Part shown: positions 1 through 8,740 of the stretch, one piece after another
How positions within the stretch are numbered: position 1 is the stretch's first letter
How the letters are laid out: each line of letters starts with the position of its first letter
Source: Actinomycetota bacterium
GTDB taxonomy: Bacteria; Actinomycetota; Actinomycetes; Propionibacteriales; Propionibacteriaceae
Direction: 5' to 3'
Length of the DNA: 64,000 nt
Assembly: GCA_020161795.1 (NCBI GenBank)
Contig: JAIUOR010000066.1
Coordinates: 26,654 to 90,653, forward strand
Program-made: the position numbers and the translations under genes
The notes under the pieces: generated by a model
Seen by the model: only the letters and a program-made list of their open reading frames with translations
Databases searched by the model: none
Told to the model about the DNA's origin: nothing

Positions 1-201
1 CTCGACGAGGTCGAGGCCGCGCTGGACGACGTGAACCTCGGCCGGTTGCTGGAGATCTACTCCGAACTGCGCGACAACAGCCAGTTGCTGGTGATCACCC
101 ACCAGAAGCGCACCATGGAGATCGCCGACGCGCTCTACGGCATCACCATGCGCTCCGACGGCATCTCGACCGTGATCAGCCAGCGCCTCCGCGAGGAGTA
201 G
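1..201 (+). CDS. smc: Chromosome segregation ATPase SMC, C-terminal end (partial)
   Basis: This is the last 66 codons of SMC, the condensin ATPase that organises and segregates the chromosome. The fragment opens inside the C-terminal Walker B/D-loop ([10 protein letters not shown]) and continues through the conserved [12 protein letters not shown] stretch (the H-loop region) to a TAG stop. The rest of the gene lies upstream of the window. The order smc then ftsY then ffh is common in actinobacteria, which supports the call. The Walker B/D-loop signature is seen directly; the protein name rests on that motif and on context. Confidence 0.9.
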   Translation, partial: LDEVEAALDDVNLGRLLEIYSELRDNSQLLVITHQKRTMEIADALYGITMRSDGISTVISQRLREE

Positions 202-270
202 CGCCCAGCGAGCGGCGAGCCCGGTTCGCCCCGGGCCGGGACGCGGAGCCGAGGCTCCCGCGCGGCGACG

Positions 271-276
271 TAGACT
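271..276 (+). promoter_or_regulatory. Putative -10 box (TAGACT) for the small membrane protein gene
   Basis: TAGACT fits the actinobacterial TAnnnT -10 pattern and lies 26 bases before the ATG at 303. No convincing -35 box is visible. Confidence 0.4.
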
Positions 277-302
277 GGTGGCACCCGAACGGAAGGCCCG
301 CC

Positions 303-560
303 ATGGCGTTCGCAACCATCATGATGCTGGTGATTCTCGGCATCGCGCTGGCGATCATCGCGATCGTCGCCATCGGCATGCAGGGCAATCCCCGTCCGGC
401 CAACTCGCCCAAGGTGCGCAAGGCGATGGCCAGCACCGCCAAGCATCTCAACGGCGAAGCCCCGCCGCCGCCCGGGCTGGTGACGTTCTTCGGCGATCTG
501 CGCATCAAGAGCGCCAGCTCGGGCGTGGAGAACACCGGCGAGCAGCCGAAGGTCAGCTGA
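303..560 (+). CDS. Small single-pass membrane protein of unknown function
   Basis: An 85-residue protein. Residues 1-26 form one hydrophobic helix (MAFATIMMLVILGIALAI...), followed by a short polar tail containing SPKVRKAMASTAKHLNG and a PPPPG turn. The topology suggests a cytoplasmic-membrane protein with its tail on one face. It sits alone between smc and a sigma factor gene, with its own likely promoter. I do not recognise a family, and no catalytic motif is visible. Confidence 0.65.
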   Translation: MAFATIMMLVILGIALAIIAIVAIGMQGNPRPANSPKVRKAMASTAKHLNGEAPPPPGLVTFFGDLRIKSASSGVENTGEQPKVS

Positions 561-684
561 GGCCGGCCCGTCCACCGTCCCCGCAGGGTCCAGCCGGAAT
601 CGTCCCGGGCAATCTCCGGATTCGCTGTTACCTTTCCCTCCGCTGTGAGCAGTATGGGGTAGAGCGGCGAGGACGGAGGCAGGT

Positions 685-1227
685 GTGGAGTCGGTGATCC
701 GCCAGGGTGACGACAGGCCCGCTGAGGTTCCGCTGTTGCCGCTGGACACCAGCGAGGTAGTCGCCCGCTACGAATCCATGGTCTACGGCATCGCCGTCGC
801 CCACACCCGCTGCCGCGGCGACGCCGACGACGTCTACCAGGACGTCTTCCTCACCTACCACCGCCGTCAGCCGGAATGCCGCAGCGAGGAGCACCGCAAG
901 GCGTGGCTGATCACCACGGCCCTGAACTGTGCCCGGTCGGTGACCCGCAGCTCCTGGCGCACCCGGGTGGTACCGCTCAACCCGGAGACCGCCGAACCAA
1001 CCGACCAGTTCCGGTTCGCCACCGAGGAGCAGGACGCGCTGTTCGGCGCGCTGCGCTCGCTGCCCGAGACCTACCGGACGGCGCTGTACCTGTTCTATTT
1101 CGCCGACCTGCCGGTCGCCCGGATCGCCGAGCTGCTCGGCGTCGGTGCGGCGGCGGTCAAGATGCGGCTCTCGCGCGGCCGCGGCCTGATGCGCGATCGA
1201 CTCCAGGGAGGGTACTTCGATGAGTGA
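685..1227 (+). CDS. ECF-type (SigE-like) RNA polymerase sigma factor
   Basis: A 180-residue extracytoplasmic-function sigma factor that directs RNA polymerase to stress promoters. Region 2 is recognisable at residues 25-95 (RYESMVYGIAVAHTRCRGDADDVYQDVFLTY). Region 4 is at about 120-175, with LRSLPETYRTALYLFYF and a helix-turn-helix ending AAVKMRLSRGR. The GTG start is chosen because GGAGG lies about 7 bases upstream. The gene overlaps the next gene by 8 bases, so the two are probably translated together; that partner looks like its membrane-anchored anti-sigma. The regulon cannot be inferred from the sequence. Confidence 0.85.
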   Translation: MESVIRQGDDRPAEVPLLPLDTSEVVARYESMVYGIAVAHTRCRGDADDVYQDVFLTYHRRQPECRSEEHRKAWLITTALNCARSVTRSSWRTRVVPLNPETAEPTDQFRFATEEQDALFGALRSLPETYRTALYLFYFADLPVARIAELLGVGAAAVKMRLSRGRGLMRDRLQGGYFDE

Positions 1228-3328
1228 CGACATCTTCGCCGAGATCGCCGGCCAGTTGCGTCCGGGCGAGCAGACCCGGGACGAGCTGCTGCGGACGATC
1301 GCCGCCGAGGAGGCAGGCTGGCCCGGCCCGGACGCCGACACCCGGGTGGCTCCCGCGCCCGCGAAGACCGCCGGTCGGTGGCCGATGCTCGGCTGGGTGG
1401 CGGCTGCCGCCCTCGCCCTGGTCGCCGGGATCGCGCTGGTGCCCCGCCTGACCCCTGCGGCGATGGAGGTCGCCGACCCGCCCCAGGTGGGAGCCGCCCG
1501 GCCTGCCGGCCTCCCCGACGACACGGTGGGCGGAGCCGACGAGATCGACGAGCCGGAGCCCGTCGCGGCGGCCGCGAGCGACTACGCCACCCTGTACGCC
1601 GCCGTCCGCAAGGCTGCCGAACGATGGTACGGCGGCGGCCGGGACGGGGCGCTCATCGATGCCGAGTCGGCCGGCGGCCGCGCGCCGGCGCCCATGCCGA
1701 TGGCGGCCGCGGCGGCGGATTCGGCGGCGGCCAGTGGCTCCTATGAGACCAATACCCAGGTGGCGGGCATCGACGAGGGCGACCTGGTCAAGAGCGACGG
1801 CAGAACCATCTTCATCGCCACCGGGAGCAAGGTCGCGCTGGTGTCCGCCGCTGGCGCCGGCAGCCGGGAACTGGCCCGGATCGACACCGCCGCGGGCGAT
1901 GCCGGCCCGGATCTATCCGGCGACCGGTACGTCGTCCAGGGTTCGGTGGTCGACCTGATGCTGCACGGCTCGACCCTGGTGGTGCTGGTCACCGAGTACG
2001 AGCCCCAGCTCGACCAGCTGCCGAACAGCTCGACGACGGCCTACGTGCCCTACACCGCCATCCAGACCAAGGCTCTGCTGTACGACGTGTCCGATCCGGC
2101 GCACCCGTCCTTCCTGACCAGCCTTGGCCAGAGCGGCGCCTACCTCACTTCGCGACTCGTGGGCGACCTGCTCTACCTGGTCACCGAACATGTGCTCACC
2201 GATGACATCGCCGCCGACCAGCCGGAGACCTTCGTCCCGTTGGTCAGCGAGGGCCGCGCGAGGTCACTGCTGGACGCCGCCGACTGCGCGATCCTGCCCT
2301 ACCCGGACGGGCCGCGCTACGCCGTGGCGAGCAGCATCGACCTGGCCAAGCGCACCCGGATCGACTCCGAGTCGGTGCTGGGTGGTTCGCAGACCGTCTA
2401 CCTCAACGCCGACAACCTCTACCTGGGTGCCGCCGACTACGAGAAGGCGCTGTCGAAGAAGGCCCGCAAGGCAGCCGGTGTCCCCGAGCTGCGCGAGGTC
2501 TGGGGCACCAGGCTCACCCGGATAGCTCTGCAGGACGGCGAACTGGACGTCGCCGGGCAGGGAGTCGTCCCGGGCACCGTGATCAACCAGTTCGCGCTCG
2601 ATGAGTATGAGGGACACCTGCGGGTGGCCGTCACGGTCAGCGGTGAGACGACCAACCGGGGCTGGCTGAGCCAGCCGGCGCTCTACGTGCTGGATTCCGA
2701 CCTGAAGATCGTCGGCTCGTTGCCACGGCTGGCCAAGAACGAGTCGGTGCAGTCGGTGCGCTTCGAGGGGCCGATCGGCTATGTGGTGAGCTTCGAGCGG
2801 ATCGACCCGCTGTTCGCCCTCGATCTGAGCCGGCCTGAGCAGCCGACGGTGATGAGCGCCCTGAAGATCCCCGGCTTCAGCACCTACCTGCACCCCTGGG
2901 CGGACGGACGCCTGCTGGGGCTGGGCATGGACGCGGACAACAACGGCATGACCACCGGCCTGAAGCTGAGCATGTTCGACACCTCGGATCCGTTCGACGT
3001 CACCGAGCAGGTGAACGTGAAGGTTCCCTTCGACGACTCCGAGGCGTTGTACAACCACAAGGCCGTTCTGGTCGACACCGAGGTGGGGTTGATCGGGTTC
3101 CCGGCGGTGTCGTGGAGCTCGGATCGGGTCAGCCCGCGCTACGTGGTCTACCGCTACGCCGACGGAGCCTTCACCCTGGAGGAGAAGCTGCGCCCCAAGG
3201 TCTCGCAGGACGGCTACGGGGTTCGCGGACTCACCTTGAACGGCGATCTCTACATCGCCTCCTCCGCCGGCGTCGACGTCTATCGGGTCGACGGTTTCGA
3301 TCAGCTGGCCGCGCTCACGCTGACCTGA
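1220..3328 (+). CDS. Membrane-anchored beta-propeller protein (PF09826-like), probable partner of the upstream sigma factor
   Basis: A 702-residue protein. The first 50 residues are cytoplasmic and charged (FAEIAGQLRPGEQTRDELL). One transmembrane helix follows at about residues 53-75 (MLGWVAAAALALVAGIALVP), then a low-complexity Ala/Pro-rich linker, and from about 175 to the end a secreted beta-propeller-like domain rich in LVVLVTEY and LYLVTEHV blades. The long domain matches the family described as C-terminal beta-propeller domain distantly related to WD-40. Sigma overlap and topology suggest that the short inner segment holds the sigma factor and the outer propeller senses a signal; this is inference. 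No zinc-binding HxxxCxxC motif was seen. Confidence 0.75.
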   Translation: MSDDIFAEIAGQLRPGEQTRDELLRTIAAEEAGWPGPDADTRVAPAPAKTAGRWPMLGWVAAAALALVAGIALVPRLTPAAMEVADPPQVGAARPAGLPDDTVGGADEIDEPEPVAAAASDYATLYAAVRKAAERWYGGGRDGALIDAESAGGRAPAPMPMAAAAADSAAASGSYETNTQVAGIDEGDLVKSDGRTIFIATGSKVALVSAAGAGSRELARIDTAAGDAGPDLSGDRYVVQGSVVDLMLHGSTLVVLVTEYEPQLDQLPNSSTTAYVPYTAIQTKALLYDVSDPAHPSFLTSLGQSGAYLTSRLVGDLLYLVTEHVLTDDIAADQPETFVPLVSEGRARSLLDAADCAILPYPDGPRYAVASSIDLAKRTRIDSESVLGGSQTVYLNADNLYLGAADYEKALSKKARKAAGVPELREVWGTRLTRIALQDGELDVAGQGVVPGTVINQFALDEYEGHLRVAVTVSGETTNRGWLSQPALYVLDSDLKIVGSLPRLAKNESVQSVRFEGPIGYVVSFERIDPLFALDLSRPEQPTVMSALKIPGFSTYLHPWADGRLLGLGMDADNNGMTTGLKLSMFDTSDPFDVTEQVNVKVPFDDSEALYNHKAVLVDTEVGLIGFPAVSWSSDRVSPRYVVYRYADGAFTLEEKLRPKVSQDGYGVRGLTLNGDLYIASSAGVDVYRVDGFDQLAALTLT

Positions 3329-3379
3329 GCCGTCTCCGTACCTCCCCGGGCGTGGCGACGCGGCCGTCGGCGACGCCGC

Positions 3380-3385
3380 TACCAT
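3380..3385 (+). promoter_or_regulatory. -10 box (TACCAT) for a leaderless ftsY transcript
   Basis: TACCAT ends 7 bases before GTG 3393, the spacing expected when transcription begins at the start codon. It overlaps the ATG at 3384, which argues against that ATG as the start. Confidence 0.5.
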
Positions 3386-3392
3386 GACGGCC

Positions 3393-4511
3393 GTGGACTA
3401 CATCTTCTGGCTGATCTTGGCCGGCGTGGTCGCGGCGCTGGCCGTGGCCGCCGTCGTCATCGTGCGGAGCAACCGGCAGGCTGAACTGGAGGCTCCGCCC
3501 GCCGCGCCCGAGCTCGCTCCCGGCGCCGAGCCCGCTCCGGAGGCGGAGGAGGCTGCGGCCGAGCCGTCTGCGCTCGACGTGCCCGAAGCCGCCGGTTCCC
3601 GGATGGCCCGGCTGCGCCGCCGGCTCTCGGCCAGCACCAACCCGTTCGCCCGCGGGCTGCTGGGGTTGTTGTCGGCCGACAAGCTGGATGCCGAGGCCTG
3701 GGAAGACCTCGAGGCCACCCTGATCACGGCCGACCTCGGTGTCGGGCCTACGACCGAGCTCATCGATGCCCTGCGCGCCGAGCTCGCGATCGACGGCGTC
3801 GCCGACCCGGCCAGGGCCAGGGAGGTGCTGCGCACCGAGCTGGTGAAGCTGGTCGATCCGAGCCTCGACCGCACTCTGCGGGTGGCCGGCGCGGACGGGC
3901 AACCCGGCGTCGTCCTGGTGGTCGGGGTGAACGGCACCGGCAAGACCACCACGATCGGCAAGCTGGCCCGCGTCCTGGTCGCCGAGGGCAACTCGGTGGT
4001 GCTGGGCGCAGCCGACACCTTCCGCGCGGCCGCCGCCGACCAGCTGGAGACGTGGGGCTCCCGGGTCGGGGTGCCGACCGTCCGTGGCCCCGAAGGCGGA
4101 GATCCGGCATCGGTGGCCTTCGACACGGTGACCAGGGGAGTCGAGGACGGCACCGACGTGATCGTCATCGACACCGCCGGAAGGCTGCACACCAAGACCG
4201 GCCTGATGGACGAACTGGGCAAGATCAAGCGAGTGGTGGAGCGCAAGCTGCCGGTCACCGAGGTGCTGCTGGTGATCGACGCCACCACCGGCCAGAACGG
4301 CCTCACCCAGGCCCGGGTCTTCGGCGAGGTGGTGGACGTCACCGGCATCGTGCTCTCCAAGCTCGACGGCTCGGCCAAGGGCGGCATCGTCGTCCAGGTG
4401 CAGCGCGAACTCGGCGTCCCGGTCAAGCTGATCGGCCTCGGTGAAGGAGCCGACGATCTGGCCCCCTTCGAACCCGAGGCCTTCGTCGACGCCCTGCTCT
4501 CCGAGAACTGA
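3393..4511 (+). CDS. ftsY: Signal recognition particle receptor FtsY
   Basis: The SRP receptor GTPase, which docks ribosome-SRP complexes at the membrane. It is 372 residues from GTG 3393 (375 if ATG 3384 is used). It starts with an N-terminal membrane helix (VDYIFWLILAGVVAALAVAAV), then an acidic Ala/Glu/Pro-rich linker. The NG domain carries G1 GVNGTGKTTTIGKLA, G3 DTAGRLHTK, G4 SKLDGSAKGG and G5 GLGEGADDL. The membrane helix plus acidic linker is the usual actinobacterial form. It lies just upstream of ffh, its functional partner. GTG 3393 is preferred because the -10 box overlaps the ATG and no Shine-Dalgarno precedes it. Confidence 0.95.
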   Translation: MDYIFWLILAGVVAALAVAAVVIVRSNRQAELEAPPAAPELAPGAEPAPEAEEAAAEPSALDVPEAAGSRMARLRRRLSASTNPFARGLLGLLSADKLDAEAWEDLEATLITADLGVGPTTELIDALRAELAIDGVADPARAREVLRTELVKLVDPSLDRTLRVAGADGQPGVVLVVGVNGTGKTTTIGKLARVLVAEGNSVVLGAADTFRAAAADQLETWGSRVGVPTVRGPEGGDPASVAFDTVTRGVEDGTDVIVIDTAGRLHTKTGLMDELGKIKRVVERKLPVTEVLLVIDATTGQNGLTQARVFGEVVDVTGIVLSKLDGSAKGGIVVQVQRELGVPVKLIGLGEGADDLAPFEPEAFVDALLSEN

Positions 4512-4604
4512 GGCCGCCACCGCGGCGCCCTTCCCGGACGTGGGGCTGGGATCCCACGATCACCACGTCATCCCCGCGCAGGCCGGGATCTCCCGCGCTC
4601 CCCG

Positions 4605-4610
4605 GTAGGA
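4605..4610 (+). promoter_or_regulatory. -10 box (TAGGAT) for ffh
   Basis: TAGGAT would place transcription start near 4617, downstream of the TTG at 4611. This supports the internal GTG at 4647 as the ffh start. Confidence 0.5.
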
Positions 4611-4646
4611 TTGCCCGGTATCCCCGAGCGTGAGGACCTCCCGGAA

Positions 4647-6221
4647 GTGTTCGACACCCTGCAAGACCGCCTCTCGGCTGCCTTCCGCAACCTGCGTGGC
4701 AAGACCCGGCTGACCCCGGCGGACATCGAGGCCACCACCCGTGAGATCCGGCTGGCGCTGCTGGAGGCGGACGTCAACCTCGTCGTCGTCAAGGAGTTCA
4801 TCGCCGCCGTCCGGGAGCGGGCCGCCGGCGTCGAGATCCATCAGGCGCTGAACGCCGGCCAGCAGATCGTCAAGATCGTCAACGACGAGCTCATCGCCAT
4901 CCTCGGCGGCCAGGCCCGTCCGCTGCGGTTCGCCAAGACCCCGCCGACGGTGATCATGCTCGCCGGCCTGCAGGGCTCCGGCAAGACCACCCTGGCCGGC
5001 AAGCTCGGCCGCTGGCTGCGCAGCCAGGGACACGCCCCGCTCCTGGTGGCGGCCGACCTGCAGCGGCCCAACGCGGTCAACCAGTTGCAGGTCGTGGGGG
5101 AGCGGGCCGGCGTCCACGTCTTCGCTCCGGAGCCCGGCAACGGTGTCGGCAACCCCGTCCAGGTCGCTCGCGACTCGATCGCCCACGCGCAGACCAAGCT
5201 CTACGACGTGGTCATCGTCGACACCGCCGGCCGGCTGGGCGTCGATGCCGAACTGATGCAGCAGGCCGCGGACATCCGTGATGCGGTGAACCCCACCGAG
5301 ATCCTGTTCGTGGTTGACGCCATGATCGGCCAGGACGCGGTCAACACCGCCCGCGCCTTCGCCGAGGGCGTCGGCTTCGACGGTGTCGTCCTCTCCAAGC
5401 TGGACGGCGACGCCCGCGGCGGCGCGGCGCTGTCGATCGCCCGGGTCACCGGGCGTCCGATCATGTTCGCCTCCAACGGCGAGGGCTTGGACGACTTCGA
5501 CGCCTTCCACCCCGACCGGATGGCCAGCCGCATCCTCGGCATGGGCGATGTCCTCACCCTGATTGAGCAGGCCGAGAAGACCTTCGACGCCGAGCAGACC
5601 GCCAAGGCCGCCGAGAAGCTGCTGAAGGGCAAGGGCGAGTTCGGGCTGGACGACTTCCTGCAGCAGATGCAGGCCGTCCGCAAGATGGGCCCGTTGTCGA
5701 AGATCCTCGGCATGATGCCGGGGATGGGCCAGATGAAGGACCAGATCAACAACATCGACGAGCGCGAGATCGACCGGATCGAGGCGATCATCTACTCGAT
5801 GACCCCGGCTGAGCGGGCCAACCCCAAGCTGCTCGACGGTTCTCGCCGGGCGCGCATCGCCAAGGGCTCTGGCACCCAGGTCTCCGATGTGAATTCCCTG
5901 GTCAACCGGTTCTACGACGCTCGCAAGATGATGCAGAGCCTGGGCGGGGCGATGGCTGGCGGCATGCCGGGCATGGGCGGCGGCGGCCGCCGTCCGGCCG
6001 CTCGGCAGCAGGCCAAGAAGCGCAAGGGTGGCAAGGGTGTCTCTGGCAATCCGGCCAAGCGCAACCAGCCGGCCACGACCGCCGCTCCGGCCGAGCCCGC
6101 CGCGTCGGCAGGCTCGCCGTTCGGTCTGCCGACCCAGCCCAGCGAGGCCGAGATCGCCAAGGCGATGGGGGAGTTCCAGCTTCCGCCCGACCTGCAGAAG
6201 CTGCTCAACCAGGGCAAGTAG
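4647..6221 (+). CDS. ffh: Signal recognition particle protein Ffh (SRP54)
   Basis: The SRP GTPase, which binds 4.5S RNA and signal sequences and delivers nascent chains to FtsY. It is 524 residues. The N domain starts VFDTLQDRLSAAFRNLRGKTRL. The G domain has GLQGSGKTTLAGKLGRWL, DTAGRLGVD and SKLDGDARGG. The methionine-rich M domain spans about residues 310-450 with SMTPAERANP and SGTQVSDVNSLVNRF. A Gly/Met-rich and Lys-rich tail then ends in a FQLPPDLQKLL segment. GTG 4647 is chosen because GTGAGGA lies 12-18 bases upstream and family proteins begin MFDTL; a TTG 12 codons earlier is the alternative. Confidence 0.95.
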   Translation: MFDTLQDRLSAAFRNLRGKTRLTPADIEATTREIRLALLEADVNLVVVKEFIAAVRERAAGVEIHQALNAGQQIVKIVNDELIAILGGQARPLRFAKTPPTVIMLAGLQGSGKTTLAGKLGRWLRSQGHAPLLVAADLQRPNAVNQLQVVGERAGVHVFAPEPGNGVGNPVQVARDSIAHAQTKLYDVVIVDTAGRLGVDAELMQQAADIRDAVNPTEILFVVDAMIGQDAVNTARAFAEGVGFDGVVLSKLDGDARGGAALSIARVTGRPIMFASNGEGLDDFDAFHPDRMASRILGMGDVLTLIEQAEKTFDAEQTAKAAEKLLKGKGEFGLDDFLQQMQAVRKMGPLSKILGMMPGMGQMKDQINNIDEREIDRIEAIIYSMTPAERANPKLLDGSRRARIAKGSGTQVSDVNSLVNRFYDARKMMQSLGGAMAGGMPGMGGGGRRPAARQQAKKRKGGKGVSGNPAKRNQPATTAAPAEPAASAGSPFGLPTQPSEAEIAKAMGEFQLPPDLQKLLNQGK

Positions 6222-6224
6222 TAC

Positions 6225-6830
6225 GTGACCCGCTTCGACAACCCGCCGACCCAGCCGCAGGTCGGCGGCGAGGCGTGGAAGAGCTACCCGCAACGGGCTG
6301 AGGCCGACAACGCCTGGCGGGACGGTCTGGACGGGCCGGAGCGACAGTTCATCGAGGCGCTGGACGAGTTGCACGAGACCTGGGGAGAGGCGTCGAAGGA
6401 GGTCGACCGCGACTTCGCCCGGGCGTTGTCCCGCTGGCCCGAACCCGCCCGGTGGCACCTCGTCGCCGGCGGCCTGCTCGCTGTCACCGGCATCTGCTCC
6501 GCCGTGGCGGGAGCCCTGGCTCTCGCCTCCCAGAACGATGCGGTGGCCGTCACCGCCGACTCGGTCGTCTCGATCCTGCTCGCCTGCCTGGCACCCCTGA
6601 CCGTCGGAACCTCGGCGCTGTTGCGGAGGCGCGGAAGTGGGCGGGGTCACACCGGTCTGGAGTGGCGGGGCCTGTTGCTCGGGCTCGCCATCGTGCTGCC
6701 CTTGGCGACCGTCGCGATGATGCGGGAGAGCTGGGCCACCCCGGCGTTGTGGGCCTTCCTGCCACTGGCCGCCGTTCTGGGGACGGCAGCCGTCACCGGC
6801 TGGCGATTCTCCCGGCCGTCCGACCGGTAG
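6225..6830 (+). CDS. Four-helix membrane protein of unknown function
   Basis: A 201-residue protein starting at GTG, three bases after the ffh stop, so probably cotranscribed. Residues 1-80 are soluble and acidic (GPERQFIEALDELHETWGEASKEVDRDF). Four hydrophobic segments follow: WHLVAGGLLAVTGICSAVAG, SVVSILLACLAPLTVG, LLLGLAIVLPLATVAMM and LWAFLPLAAVLGTAAVTGW. No family is recognised. The location beside the SRP genes does not by itself suggest a role. Confidence 0.6.
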   Translation: MTRFDNPPTQPQVGGEAWKSYPQRAEADNAWRDGLDGPERQFIEALDELHETWGEASKEVDRDFARALSRWPEPARWHLVAGGLLAVTGICSAVAGALALASQNDAVAVTADSVVSILLACLAPLTVGTSALLRRRGSGRGHTGLEWRGLLLGLAIVLPLATVAMMRESWATPALWAFLPLAAVLGTAAVTGWRFSRPSDR

Positions 6831-6894
6831 CCACTGCCGCCGCGGGATCGATCTGGGAGCCTTCGTCGTCGCTCTGGTCGATCGGCGAATGCGA

Positions 6895-6900
6895 TAGCGT
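6895..6900 (+). promoter_or_regulatory. -10 box (TAGCGT), leaderless amidohydrolase transcript
   Basis: TAGCGT lies exactly 6 bases before the ATG at 6907, and no Shine-Dalgarno is present. Confidence 0.5.
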
Positions 6901-6906
6901 CCGATC

Positions 6907-8085
6907 ATGGGCCACCATCACCACGCACCGCCTGGGCTGGGGGAGCCGAGCTTCTTCGCTCACAGCCACGGCGCAGCGGCGGTCTCCGGCGCGACGGAGA
7001 CCCAGCGGCTGCACGTTCACGGCGCGGTGCTGCCCGGTGGCGAGGAACGCGACCTGTGGCTGGTTGACGGGGTGGTGCGCACCGAGCCGGTCGCCGACGC
7101 GGTCACCGTCGCCACTGGCGCCTGGATCCTGCCCGGCCTGGTGGACGCCCACTGTCACGTCGGCCTGGCCGCTCACGGCGGCGTGGACCGTGCCACCGCG
7201 GAGGAGCAGGCCCGCTCGGATCGCGACGCCGGCACGCTGCTGATCCGCGACGCCGGTTCGCCGATCGATACCCACTGGATGGACGACCATGCCGACCTGC
7301 CCCGGATCATCCGGGCCGGTCGGCACATCGCCCGTACCGCCCGCTACATCCGCAACTACGCGGTCGAGGTCGAGCCTGGGGAGTTGCTGGCCGAGGTCGA
7401 GCGGCAGGCGAAGGCCGGCGACGGCTGGGTCAAACTGGTGGGGGACTGGATCGACCGCTCCGCCGGCGACCTGACCCCACTGTGGCCGGCCGACCTGGCC
7501 GCGGCCGCCATCGAGCGGGCGCACGAACTGGGCGCCCGCGTGACCGCGCACTGCTTCGGCGAGGAATCGGTGTACGAGTTGGTGCGGGCCGGCATCGACG
7601 GCATCGAGCACGGCACCGGGCTGGACGAGGACACCATCGAGCTGATGGCCCAGCGGCAGGTCGCGCTGGTGCCAACCCTGATCAACCTGGAGAACTTCCC
7701 CGGTTTCGCCGCTGCCGGTGAGGCCAAGTTCCCCCGCTACGCCGCCCACATGCGGGCGCTCTACGCCCGCCGGCTGGAGACCATCGGCGCGGCGATCGAC
7801 GCCGGGGTTCCGGTCTTCGCCGGAACGGATGCCGGCGGCACCATTCCGCACGGCGCGCTGGCGACCGAGATCGGGCTGCTGGCCGGCATCTCCGACGCGG
7901 GCTATGCGCTGGGGGCCGGCTCGTGGCGTTCGCGGGCCTGGCTGGGTGCTCCGGACACGCTGGTCGACGGCGCCTGGGCCGATCTGGTGGTCTACGACGC
8001 CGACCCCCGACTCGATGTCGAGATCACGATGCATCCCCGGCTGGTGGTGCTGCGGGGCCGGGTCGTGGCGGGTCACGATCGCTGA
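6907..8085 (+). CDS. Metal-dependent amidohydrolase (imidazolonepropionase-like)
   Basis: A 392-residue amidohydrolase-superfamily enzyme that hydrolyses amide or related bonds with a bound metal; the substrate is unknown. The metal-binding HxH is at GLVDAHCHVGL (about residue 80), a second His ligand in VTAHCFGEES (about 217), a third in GIEHGTGL (about 237), and the catalytic Asp in FAGTDAGG (about 305). A composite beta-sandwich is formed by both ends (WADLVVYDADP near the C terminus). The first residues hold a natural run of four histidines followed by FFAHSHG. It appears monocistronic and leaderless. Confidence 0.8.
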   Translation: MGHHHHAPPGLGEPSFFAHSHGAAAVSGATETQRLHVHGAVLPGGEERDLWLVDGVVRTEPVADAVTVATGAWILPGLVDAHCHVGLAAHGGVDRATAEEQARSDRDAGTLLIRDAGSPIDTHWMDDHADLPRIIRAGRHIARTARYIRNYAVEVEPGELLAEVERQAKAGDGWVKLVGDWIDRSAGDLTPLWPADLAAAAIERAHELGARVTAHCFGEESVYELVRAGIDGIEHGTGLDEDTIELMAQRQVALVPTLINLENFPGFAAAGEAKFPRYAAHMRALYARRLETIGAAIDAGVPVFAGTDAGGTIPHGALATEIGLLAGISDAGYALGAGSWRSRAWLGAPDTLVDGAWADLVVYDADPRLDVEITMHPRLVVLRGRVVAGHDR

Positions 8086-8144
8086 GCCCGGCGGGCCGAG
8101 GGCTTGGGCCGGGCGTGAGTTGGCTTCCGTCCGGGCTTCTCTGG

Positions 8145-8150
8145 CACAAT
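8145..8150 (+). promoter_or_regulatory. Extended -10 promoter (TGG-CACAAT) for the rpsP operon
   Basis: CACAAT is preceded by TGG, giving an extended -10. It implies a leader of roughly 145 nt before the rpsP GTG. The rplS gene at 14798 has a very similar element. Confidence 0.45.
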
Positions 8151-8256
8151 GAGCGCTGCATCTGTGCGCGCCGGTGCCCTCTCAACTCCGGCGGTGCGGA
8201 TCCACCCGGACCAGCTTGACGTTGCCCCACAGCCAAGAGCCGGCCCACCCGTCCGG

Positions 8257-8274
8257 CCCGGTGACGTCACCGGG
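8257..8274 (+). repeat. Perfect 18-bp palindrome in the rpsP leader
   Basis: CCCGGTGACGTCACCGGG is an exact palindrome ending 10 bases before the CAGGAG ribosome-binding site of rpsP. It could be a protein operator or an RNA hairpin near the ribosome-binding site. Confidence 0.55.
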
Positions 8275-8301
8275 TCAAGTCCCACAGGAGAAACCACCCA
8301 C

Positions 8302-8739
8302 GTGGCTGTCAAGATTCGTCTGAAGCGACTCGGCAAGATCCGGTCGCCGCACTACCGCATCGTCGTGATGGACGCCCGCGCCAAGCGGGACGGCCGAGCG
8401 ATCGAGGAGATCGGGCTCTACCACCCCAAGAACGACCCCTCGGTGATCGAGGTCAAGTCGGAGCGCGCTCAGTACTGGCTGGGCGTCGGCGCCCAGCCGA
8501 CCGAGGCCGTCGTCGCGCTGTTCAAGCGCACCGGCGACTGGCAGAAGTTCACCGGCGAGGAAGGCCCTTCGGGCGTCACCCCGCAGCCGGAGAAGAAGGA
8601 CAAGGTCGCGCTCTTCAACGCCGCGCTGGCCGAGGCGGACGACGAGCCGGCCACCGCTGCGATCTCGGTGTCGCGCAAGAAGGCCGCCGAAGCCGAGCCC
8701 GAGGCGGAGACCACCGCCGAGGCCACCGACGAGGCCTGA
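8302..8739 (+). CDS. rpsP: 30S ribosomal protein S16
   Basis: S16, a small-subunit protein needed for 30S assembly. It is 145 residues. The conserved core [20 protein letters not shown] and [12 protein letters not shown] lies in the first 80 residues, followed by an Ala/Glu/Lys-rich tail typical of actinobacterial S16. The GTG start is fixed by CAGGAG 11 bases upstream and by the family N terminus. First gene of a tight cluster with the KH protein, rimM and trmD. Confidence 0.95.
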   Translation: MAVKIRLKRLGKIRSPHYRIVVMDARAKRDGRAIEEIGLYHPKNDPSVIEVKSERAQYWLGVGAQPTEAVVALFKRTGDWQKFTGEEGPSGVTPQPEKKDKVALFNAALAEADDEPATAAISVSRKKAAEAEPEAETTAEATDEA

Positions 8740-8740
8740 C

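Noticed and set aside
3384..3392. ATG 3384 as the ftsY start
   Set aside because: It overlaps the -10 box and has no ribosome-binding site; GTG 3393 fits a leaderless start better.
4560..6908. A long minus-strand open frame opposite ffh
   Set aside because: Shadow of ffh and the following membrane gene; no recognisable protein.
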